This document shows, one piece after another, positions 7,662-14,120 of a stretch of 30,371 nucleotides of DNA. This stretch comes from Phycisphaerae bacterium. GTDB lineage: Bacteria; Planctomycetota; Phycisphaerae; Phycisphaerales; SM1A02. Where the stretch lies: assembly GCA_002591705.1 (NCBI GenBank), contig PAAB01000002.1, positions 49,845 to 80,215 of the forward strand. Direction: 5' to 3'. A program made the translations under genes and the position numbers. The notes beneath the pieces were generated by a model, which worked only from the letters and a program-made list of their open reading frames with translations, ran no database searches and was not told the origin of the DNA. Numbering within the stretch: position 1 is the stretch's first letter; the number at the start of each line of letters is the position of its first letter.

Positions 7662-9950
7662 TCACCCCCCGTTGCAGGCTCCCCAGCCTCCGATGACCAG
7701 CAGCAGATCGGCAACGTTGACCAGAAGATCACCGTTGATGTCCGCCGAGCATCCGCTCGAGCAGTTCCAGTCCGCGATCACCGCCAGCAGATCCTCGACA
7801 CCGACGGTGCCGTCCTGGTTGATGTCGCCCTGACACGCCTCGTCGACGCACGCGACGGAGACCACGGAGACACCATCGACGCCGGCTTCGATCACGGAAC
7901 CGTTGTCGATGTCCGAGACGTTGAAGCGGATGCGGAACTGATCCGACGGTTGCACGCCGGGAATGTCGGCGACCACGAACGACACGTCGACCCAGCCGCC
8001 GCCGGTTCCCGGGCCGGTGGGGCCGATGACCTCGAGGTCGACCCAGTTGGATCCACCGTCATCGGATACTTCGATCACCATCGTGTCCTCGTTGGGCGCA
8101 GCGCCGCTGTCGTTGGAGTACCAGCGGAGGTAGCTGATGGTCGCTCCCTCGAAGGATGCGTCGAGCAGCGGTGAGACGAGGACCGTGCTTCCTCCGTCCA
8201 CATCGGTATTGCCGTCGATGTTGTCGGTCAGCCAGCACTGGCCGGACGAATCTCCGTCGGTGGGGGGGTCGCCCCGGTCACCGCCGCCGACCGGAACGCC
8301 CCGGTCCCAGCAGCCGTCGGACGCATCGCAGACCACCGTCCAGCCGGGATCGGTCTCACCGTCGTCGTCGAATGCAATCACGATGTCCGAGACGACCTCG
8401 GCGGTGTAGAACGCATCGGGGGCCAGGATCGGTTCCAGCACGACGTCGCCGGTGGATGCCTCGATCGAGAAGTAGTACTGCGGCGATGCGTCGCACGGTG
8501 CGGAGGGAAGCGTGGCCCGCCACAATCCCGACGGAAGCGGGGCCAGCGGGGAGGTGAGCCAGTCGCCGCCATCGAGCCGGTAGACGAGGTCTCCGGACAC
8601 GGCGGTGCCGCTGCCGTTGCTGAGGTCGATGTTGAAGCTCGTGCTGCTGTCGGTACGCAGCTGCAGGGGACGTCCGTCGGGATACGTGACGGCGATGGGC
8701 ACGCCGGCCCACTCCATCATCTCCAGGATGCCCTGGAAGTTCTCCTCGGCGGTCGGGCGGATCTCGTCGGGGGGCAATTCGAACCCGGGACTGCCGGCGG
8801 GGCGAAGTTCGACCGTGTAGCCGAAGGCGCCGGTGGCGTCGTAGGTCCAGTCGGGAAAGACGCCGCTGGCCAGGTAGAGCAGTTCGTCGCCCCCGCCGTG
8901 GGGATAGCTGAACCCGTTGACCGCCTCCATGGCTTCCGACATCTTCGCGCCCAGGGCGTCGATGGCTTCCTGATCGGGGGGTGGCGTACTTGTCCATCCC
9001 CAGTTCTGCAGGATGATCTGCGAGTAGTTGTGGAAGTCGATGTGGGCGGCGATGTTGGGCCGGGCGAGAATGAAGTCGCGCATGGCACTGCTTTCGGGTT
9101 CCGAGAACGGGGCCGATCCGACGTACACGTCGCTGCAGGTGTCGGTGCTGGTGCTTTCGCCGCCGTTCCAGTCGATGTCCCAGTTCCGATTCAGATCGAC
9201 ACCCAGGCAGGTCGTGCCGTTGTCACGTCGGTTCTTGCGCCAGAACCGATTTCCACCCTCCTCGTAGGTGTGGATGTAGCCGTCCGGATTGACCACCGGC
9301 ACGATGTACACATCGACCAGTTCGAGGAGCGCGGTCACTCGGGGTTCCACTCCGTATTCCGCGGCGAGTTCGTCGGCGATGAAGGTCGGCACCATCGTCG
9401 CGACCCACTCACGGGCATGCTGGCAGCCGTTGAAGAGCACTGCGGGCTTCACACCCTCCTCGCCGGTGCCGATCCGGACTCCCTGGATGGTGCGTCCCTC
9501 GTAGGTGGTTCCCACGTTCAATCCGTGCACCAGTCCCGGATGCGCCGCCTCCAGCTGATCGAGTCGTTCGTTGATCTCCTCCCAGGTGTGGTAGGTGGCG
9601 TACCAGTCGTCTCCGCGAAGACCCATCGTGGTGCGGCGTTCGTGTTCGACGTGCGCAGGCACGTCATGAACGAGGATTCGATGGGGCATTCCGATCCGGG
9701 CGATCAGTTCCAGTTGTTCGTCGGTCGCGAGCCATGCATCGGTCCCGGGCGTCGGTCGGCAGGCCAGGGGATTGACACCCTCGTCGAGCAGCATGTGCAT
9801 GAGTTCGGCATCGTCCACGGTCAGTTGAATGATCCGCGTTCCCTCCAGGGCGTGCTTCGCCGGTTGGACGTGGTGCTCGTGGGTCAAGGCGGGGGAGGTG
9901 ATGGCCAGGGCCAGCGTGATGCCGGGCAATGCATGCATGTGCGTCTTCAT
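7662..9950 (-). CDS. Secreted M14 zinc carboxypeptidase with dockerin-like C-terminus
   Basis: A 762-residue exported metallocarboxypeptidase that removes C-terminal residues from peptides outside the cytoplasm. A signal peptide covers about residues 1-23, and a propeptide-like region runs to about 115. The M14 catalytic domain spans about 118-415. Zinc ligands are H178 and E181 (QHAREW) and H307 (DFHNYS); substrate-binding residues lie in NRNWD at 254-258; the catalytic glutamate is E381 in YTVELRP. Residues 420-700 hold beta-sandwich domains, with a jelly-roll-like stretch rich in DDGGSNW and LRWYSND. The last 55 residues contain two calcium-loop repeats, GDINQDGTVGVEDLL and ADINGDLLVNVADLL, typical of dockerin type I-like tails of Phycisphaerae. 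A hairpin lies in the leader at 9978-9996. The dockerin partner, if any, is not in the window. Confidence 0.94.
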   Translation of the reverse strand: MKTHMHALPGITLALAITSPALTHEHHVQPAKHALEGTRIIQLTVDDAELMHMLLDEGVNPLACRPTPGTDAWLATDEQLELIARIGMPHRILVHDVPAHVEHERRTTMGLRGDDWYATYHTWEEINERLDQLEAAHPGLVHGLNVGTTYEGRTIQGVRIGTGEEGVKPAVLFNGCQHAREWVATMVPTFIADELAAEYGVEPRVTALLELVDVYIVPVVNPDGYIHTYEEGGNRFWRKNRRDNGTTCLGVDLNRNWDIDWNGGESTSTDTCSDVYVGSAPFSEPESSAMRDFILARPNIAAHIDFHNYSQIILQNWGWTSTPPPDQEAIDALGAKMSEAMEAVNGFSYPHGGGDELLYLASGVFPDWTYDATGAFGYTVELRPAGSPGFELPPDEIRPTAEENFQGILEMMEWAGVPIAVTYPDGRPLQLRTDSSTSFNIDLSNGSGTAVSGDLVYRLDGGDWLTSPLAPLPSGLWRATLPSAPCDASPQYYFSIEASTGDVVLEPILAPDAFYTAEVVSDIVIAFDDDGETDPGWTVVCDASDGCWDRGVPVGGGDRGDPPTDGDSSGQCWLTDNIDGNTDVDGGSTVLVSPLLDASFEGATISYLRWYSNDSGAAPNEDTMVIEVSDDGGSNWVDLEVIGPTGPGTGGGWVDVSFVVADIPGVQPSDQFRIRFNVSDIDNGSVIEAGVDGVSVVSVACVDEACQGDINQDGTVGVEDLLAVIADWNCSSGCSADINGDLLVNVADLLLVIGGWGACNGG

Positions 9951-9977
9951 TTCTCGTGCTCTCTCTGCTCACTGGTT

Positions 9978-9996
9978 CTCCGTGCGGCACACGGAG
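9978..9996 (-). promoter_or_regulatory. Hairpin in carboxypeptidase leader
   Basis: Perfect 7-bp stem (CTCCGTG / CACGGAG) with a 5-base loop, about 28 bases before the carboxypeptidase ATG. It may be part of the 5' leader or an end signal for transcripts from the upstream aquaporin gene. The rest of 9951-10147 shows no gene. Confidence 0.3.
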
Positions 9997-10082
9997 CAAT
10001 CTCGAAGGAGATCACTGAAGTATGACACCTCCCGGAGGGGATTCGAGCCTCCAGACGGGGGAATTCAGCAGTTGCCGTGCGG

Positions 10083-10099
10083 GACGGCCCTGGGCCGTC
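10083..10099 (-). terminator. Possible hairpin after aquaporin gene
   Basis: GACGGCC / GGCCGTC stem of 7 bp with a 3-base loop, about 50 bases past the aquaporin stop on the minus strand. No T-tract follows, so this is a weak call. Confidence 0.35.
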
Positions 10100-10147
10100 G
10101 CCAGAGCCGATCGCAACGGATGAATCGGTGGGGTGTCCGGTGGGTGG

Positions 10148-10897
10148 TCAGTCGGAGGGAGGGCGTCCGAAGGCGGCGTTGTACGCGATCCCCGCGCAGC
10201 TCGCACCCAGAATCGGTCCAACCCAGTACACCCACTGCAGGTGCCAGAAATCCATCGCGATGGCAGGGCCGAGGCTTCGGGCCGGATTCATCGACGCGCC
10301 CGTGAACGGCCCGACGCAGAGAACGTCGGCCATGATCACGAGGCCGACGGGAAGCCCCATGAGAATCGGATTGTCGAGACCGCTGCGCCGGTCGACGATG
10401 ACGCCCATGATGGTGAACATCAGGAAGAACGCCGCGACTCCCTCGAGAAGCACGACCCGCAGAGCGCTGTCGGCGACACCGGTGTCGCTGAGATCGCTGA
10501 ACAGTCCCACCGTCAATCCGACGTGCTCGATGCCGCCTGCGGTCTGGGGAAGGGGCCAGACTCCGCACATGATCCATTTCAGGAGAAAGGCCGCCGCAGT
10601 TGCTCCGGCGCACTGCGCGATGATGAACAATCCGCATCGCTTCCAGGACTGGCCGCCGATGAGGGCCACGGTGATCGAGACCGCCGGGTTGAACTGGGCC
10701 CCGGAGACATGGAGGAGCGTGCCGATCATGATGGCGATCGTGGCGCCGGCGGCGAGGGCGATCGCGACCAGGTTCTCCCCGCCGGTGACGATGACGACTC
10801 CGCCGGTGATGAACATCAGCATGAAGACCGCGATGAACTCGGCGACCGCGCCGCGAGGAGCGCTCATGCCCTTGAGGATCGATTGATGGGTGGTCAT
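10148..10897 (-). CDS. Aquaporin / MIP family channel
   Basis: A 249-residue inner-membrane channel for water or small neutral solutes. Both half-helix NPA boxes are intact: SGAQFNPAVS with N70 and GASMNPARS with N204. The latter supplies R207, the selectivity-filter arginine. Six hydrophobic helices are spaced as in the family, and length is normal. The HxSGAH motif of AqpZ-type channels reads HVSGAQ here, so a strict water-channel assignment is not safe; a glyceroporin-like or broader specificity is possible. The ATG at 10897 is preceded by GGAGA. An internal ATG at residue 11 is less likely. The gene diverges from the unknown gene at 11000, with a 102-base shared region that includes the small dyad ATCCATCTGGAT. 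Confidence 0.94.
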   Translation of the reverse strand: MTTHQSILKGMSAPRGAVAEFIAVFMLMFITGGVVIVTGGENLVAIALAAGATIAIMIGTLLHVSGAQFNPAVSITVALIGGQSWKRCGLFIIAQCAGATAAAFLLKWIMCGVWPLPQTAGGIEHVGLTVGLFSDLSDTGVADSALRVVLLEGVAAFFLMFTIMGVIVDRRSGLDNPILMGLPVGLVIMADVLCVGPFTGASMNPARSLGPAIAMDFWHLQWVYWVGPILGASCAGIAYNAAFGRPPSD

Positions 10898-10999
10898 TGG
10901 AATCTCCAGTTAGCGGAAGGGTATCCATCTGGATCCGCTGGTCAAGTACGAATCTGAACAGTACGCTGGCGGGGCATTCTAAACTCAGCGGAGACCGCC

Positions 11000-11413
11000 A
11001 TGACGGGAAATGAACAGATACTGAACGTACTGGAGCGGCTTCTCGACTCGCACGACGCCCAGGAGCAGTGGATCCGGAACGATTCGGACTTCGACGCCGA
11101 TTCCGCCCGCATCATGCTCGATCTCCTGGAAGGGCAGAAGGCGTGCGTGCTGGAGTTCAGGAACTGGGTCTCGGCCCTGGAATGCGAGCTTCCCGCCTCC
11201 CTCACCACGGAGGAGGGAGCCCCGGAATCGTGGCGCATGGTGTGGGATGGCGAGGCCGGCCCCGGAATGACGACGCTCGACATCGACATGCTCGATGCGA
11301 TGCAGTACGTCCTCTTCAACGGGGATGCCTATCGACCCGGGAATTCCGTCATCGATGGTCTGCTGGGCAAGGGGATGCCGTCGCGTCTTCGCGACGATGT
11401 CGACAACGCCTGA
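11000..11413 (+). CDS. Conserved-type hypothetical protein, 137 aa
   Basis: Not recognised. The product is acidic, soluble and probably mostly helical, with no signal peptide or membrane segment. An N-terminal helical region (NEQILNVLERLLDSHDAQEQWI) is followed by a central helix with two cysteines (C49, C62) and a C-terminal part with TLDIDMLDAMQYVLF. The ATG at 11000 is preceded by GGAGA at 10990-10994, and the coding frame keeps the strong third-position GC of its neighbours, which supports a real gene. It diverges from the aquaporin and converges on the small membrane protein at 11459, so it appears monocistronic. Confidence 0.68.
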   Translation: MTGNEQILNVLERLLDSHDAQEQWIRNDSDFDADSARIMLDLLEGQKACVLEFRNWVSALECELPASLTTEEGAPESWRMVWDGEAGPGMTTLDIDMLDAMQYVLFNGDAYRPGNSVIDGLLGKGMPSRLRDDVDNA

Positions 11414-11458
11414 GCGTCCGAATCGGGAGGTTTCGGCCCATCGGGGGCGGCGGCGCGC

Positions 11459-11656
11459 TCAGTCGGCCGTCCACCAGGTGCGGAACCGCGCCCACACGCT
11501 TCGGGGCAGGGCGAGGGCGACCAGGGCGAGTCCGGCCGCGATCAGAAAGATGCGAAGTTCGAGTGCCGCGTCCTGAAAGAGCAGTCCCACGGCGACGGCC
11601 GTCAGACCGGTCCAGCCCATGAGTTCCCGTTTTCTCTTGAGCAGGGTGTGCAGCAT
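11459..11656 (-). CDS. Small two-helix membrane protein, 65 aa
   Basis: A 65-residue protein with a basic start (LLKRKRELMGW), two hydrophobic helices at about residues 13-30 and 33-50, and a short basic/aromatic tail (RFRTWWTAD). Positive charges at both ends would place both termini in the cytoplasm. No family is recognised. The ATG at 11656 is preceded by a weak GGGAA. The coding signal is modest because of the short length, but the hydrophobic pattern in this frame is clean. Confidence 0.55.
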   Translation of the reverse strand: MLHTLLKRKRELMGWTGLTAVAVGLLFQDAALELRIFLIAAGLALVALALPRSVWARFRTWWTAD

Positions 11657-11730
11657 GCCACTGGTTCCCGATGGCCGGATGGTTCGTCGCGGACCAGTCT
11701 ACCCGTTTCCGTCGGCCGGCGCGACTCCGT

Positions 11731-12105
11731 TCACGCGATGCGTCTCACGGCCTCGCAGAGGGCTTCCACGCGGATGGGCTTTCTGAACAGGGCGTACCCC
11801 TCCAGGAGCTTGTCTTCCAGAATCATGTCGTCGTACCCGGTGATGAACACGAAGGGGATGCCTCGTTCCTGCAGTGCATGCGCGACGGGGAAGGAGGTCT
11901 CGTTTCCCAGATTGATGTCGAGGATCGCGGCGTCCACCGGATTCTGATCGATCATGTCGATGGCCGCCTGCACACTGGGCACCGGTCCGAGCACCTGCAT
12001 GCCCAGCTGCTCCAGATCCGTCTTCATCTGCAGCCCCAGCAGGAACGAGTCTTCGACGACGAGCGTTCGGGTGGCGGAGTTGGTGTCGGACGGCGATGCG
12101 TTCAT
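11731..12105 (-). CDS. Receiver-only response regulator
   Basis: A 124-residue CheY-like receiver domain with no output domain. Acidic pocket residues E18 and D19 lie in VVEDS, the phospho-acceptor is D63 in AILDINLG, the switch threonine is T89 in FITGYDD, and the conserved lysine is K109 in FRKPI. The ATG at 12105 follows the kinase stop codon by 4 bases, so translation is probably coupled; a TTG at 12120 would overlap the kinase gene and is less likely. Single-domain receivers encoded next to HWE/HisKA_2 kinases often act by protein-protein interaction or as phosphate sinks. The target here is unknown. Confidence 0.92.
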   Translation of the reverse strand: MNASPSDTNSATRTLVVEDSFLLGLQMKTDLEQLGMQVLGPVPSVQAAIDMIDQNPVDAAILDINLGNETSFPVAHALQERGIPFVFITGYDDMILEDKLLEGYALFRKPIRVEALCEAVRRIA

Positions 12106-12109
12106 GGGT

Positions 12110-13096
12110 TCAGTCTTCAATCTCGAACTGGTTCCTCGGAATGGCGGCGTGGTAGCTCAGGCCGGATGTCTCCAGATTTGTCGTCACCGTGCCGCCCAAC
12201 TCGTAGGGGATCATCGATTCCAGAAGCTGAAATCCGAAGCTGTGCCCGACGGTCGTCTCGATGGGCGTCTGCGGATGTTCCTCCCAAACGAACGCAATCT
12301 CTTCGCCGATCGCCCACCGCACCGAGATCGTTCCATGTTCGCTCCGAAGCGCGCCGTGTTTTGCGGCATTCGTTGCGAGCTCGTTGATCACCACCGAGAA
12401 CGTCATGGCGGTCTTCGGAAGCATCCGAAGCTCGGGGCCCTCGATGCGGAGCTGGTCCACCTGCTTCATGTAGGGTTCGCATCCCTTGCGCACCAGCGTG
12501 GACAGGGGGACGCCGTCGGTTTTCATGTCGCTGAAGAGATCGTGGATGCTCGCCATGGCCATCAGGCGATTGGAAAAGTCCTCGAAGCAGCCCCGATCGG
12601 TCGTGCTTCGGACCATGGCCTGTCGGCACATCACGAGGATCTGGGCCAGGTTGTTCTTTACGCGGTGATCCAGCTCGCGACGCAGCATGGTCTCCTCCTT
12701 GAGGAGCCGTTCGAGTTCCTGTTCGCGATTCACTTCGTCGGTCAAATCCCGGATGGTGGCGGTGAACAGGGTGTCACCGTCATCCTCGAAGGGAACGATG
12801 TAGAGTTCGATCGGGAAGTTCTCTCCACTCGATCGCATGGCCGAGATCTTGATCCGGTTGTTCAGCACGGGGCCCGTCCCCGTCTCGCGGTAGTGAGTCA
12901 TGCCCGCGTGGTGGGCATCACGGAGTTCGTGCGGAATGATCAGTTGAGCCATCTTCTTTCCGAGCACGTCACTGCGGTCGTAGCCGAACATGCGTTCCGC
13001 CACGGCATTGAACTCCACGATCCGGCCCGGCTCATCGATGGCGATGAGCGCGTCCAGAGCCGAATCGAGGATGGATTGGAGAAACTGCGTCGACAT
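12110..13096 (-). CDS. PAS-domain sensor histidine kinase, HisKA_2/HWE type
   Basis: A 328-residue cytoplasmic kinase. An N-terminal PAS domain spans about residues 3-125 (FLQSILDSALDALIAID, then FNAVAERMFGYD). The dimerisation/phosphotransfer segment has H144 in ELDHRVKNNL, the pattern of HisKA_2/HWE kinases rather than classical HisKA. The ATPase domain follows with the N-box asparagine N243 in ELATNAAKHGAL, a VWEE at 270-273 that resembles the WxE feature of HWE kinases, and GFQLLES. No membrane segment is visible, so it senses an internal or diffusible cue through PAS. The ATG at 13096 was chosen because it starts the PAS domain; the open frame runs further upstream but encodes low-complexity, shadow-like sequence. 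It is transcribed ahead of the receiver gene, its likely partner. Confidence 0.92.
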   Translation of the reverse strand: MSTQFLQSILDSALDALIAIDEPGRIVEFNAVAERMFGYDRSDVLGKKMAQLIIPHELRDAHHAGMTHYRETGTGPVLNNRIKISAMRSSGENFPIELYIVPFEDDGDTLFTATIRDLTDEVNREQELERLLKEETMLRRELDHRVKNNLAQILVMCRQAMVRSTTDRGCFEDFSNRLMAMASIHDLFSDMKTDGVPLSTLVRKGCEPYMKQVDQLRIEGPELRMLPKTAMTFSVVINELATNAAKHGALRSEHGTISVRWAIGEEIAFVWEEHPQTPIETTVGHSFGFQLLESMIPYELGGTVTTNLETSGLSYHAAIPRNQFEIED

Positions 13097-13198
13097 GATT
13101 CTGCATCGGATCCAATGTGGGTGGAGGTGGTCGGTCGCGTCCTCATCGTAGCGTGTGGACTTTCCGGGCGAAGATGACCGGTCCGCAACCGCATTGCT

Positions 13199-13231
13199 GG
13201 CCGGTTGCCGATCGATCGAGATCGGCCGGCC
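13199..13231 (-). terminator. Imperfect hairpin between methyltransferase-like and kinase genes
   Basis: A 7-bp stem plus a 5-bp stem with a 3-base bulge (13199-13213 with 13220-13231) and a 6-base loop, about 54 bases past the stop of the minus-strand gene at 13285. No T-tract is present. Confidence 0.35.
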
Positions 13232-13284
13232 ATCCGATGCGGGGTTCGTGTGCGTGCAGGCGGTCCGTTCGCACGATGCCGACG

Positions 13285-14007
13285 TCAACCGGTCCGTTTT
13301 CGAATCCGAAGGGTGTCGTTGAACTCCGAGTAGTCGTCCTGCACCCAGCGGGAGGGCAGCAAGTCCACGTGGTGTCCATCGTCCTGCATCGCCTGGATGA
13401 CCGGTTCGACGAAGTCATGGCGACGTCGCGGGCCGAAGAATGCGTTGGTCGGGAACAGGCGAACTTCCCGTCCCACCCGGAGCAGCTCCCGGACCGCAAT
13501 CAGGTGAAAGTCCAGGTCGAACTGCTCCGTCTCCATCAGGCCGCCGTGTTCCTTGGTGGCGTATGCGAACAGCAGATGCCCGCTGAGCACGAGATCGAAT
13601 GCATCATCGTCGAACGGAAGGAAGGGGAGTTGGCCGGTGAGATAGCGATCCGGATGCCTGCGGAATGCATTCATGAACGATTCCAGTGCCTCGATCTTGA
13701 GTCGTTCGTACTCCTGCATCCGTTCGAGGTTGTCTCCCGTCTCCGGATCGGCGATCCACGCCTCGACCGTCTGGTGGATCTCCCGCCGGCCCCGAGCCTC
13801 CAGTTCATCGGGGTCCTCCCCGTACCGTGGATCGATGGCCGTGATGTCCAGGCCACGGCTCAGCCCCTCGCTGACGAGGCCGTCGGGGCCCCCGGGGCAG
13901 TCGAGAATCCGCAGGGACTGCAGAGCATCCTCGTCGAGCGCGTACATGCCCATGCTTTCGTCCCAGGTTCGGCCAAAGAAGACCACGTGATCAAGTGAGA
14001 ATGGCAT
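13285..14007 (-). CDS. Methyltransferase-like protein (class I SAM fold, atypical motif I)
   Basis: A 240-residue soluble protein with a class I SAM-methyltransferase layout. Motif I is LRILDCPGGPDGLVSEG at residues 32-48, the acidic strand-2 end is D59 in TAIDPRYG, motif IV is LPFDDDAFDLVLSGHLLF at about 129-146, and a later strand has ELLRVGREVRLFPT. The usual DxGxGxG is replaced by DCPGGPDG, as in a subset of poorly characterised family members, so SAM binding is probable but unproven. Residues 64-120 form a charged helical insertion. The ATG at 14007 has AGGA about 8 bases upstream. Substrate unknown. It is divergent from the M1 peptidase gene, with 113 bases between starts. Confidence 0.72.
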   Translation of the reverse strand: MPFSLDHVVFFGRTWDESMGMYALDEDALQSLRILDCPGGPDGLVSEGLSRGLDITAIDPRYGEDPDELEARGRREIHQTVEAWIADPETGDNLERMQEYERLKIEALESFMNAFRRHPDRYLTGQLPFLPFDDDAFDLVLSGHLLFAYATKEHGGLMETEQFDLDFHLIAVRELLRVGREVRLFPTNAFFGPRRRHDFVEPVIQAMQDDGHHVDLLPSRWVQDDYSEFNDTLRIRKRTG

Positions 14008-14120
14008 GCAAACATCCTACCGATCGACGGGTCGGACGCCACGATGGCCTTGGAATGCATCATGGAGCCCGGTCGGGGCCGTGCACTATCATGCTCGATG
14101 GATTGGATGAGGGACTGCAC

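Noticed and set aside
10034..10052. tRNA T-arm-like stretch (GATTCGAG between GGAGG and CCTCC)
   Set aside because: The loop is 9 rather than 7 bases, and no acceptor, D or anticodon stems can be built around it.
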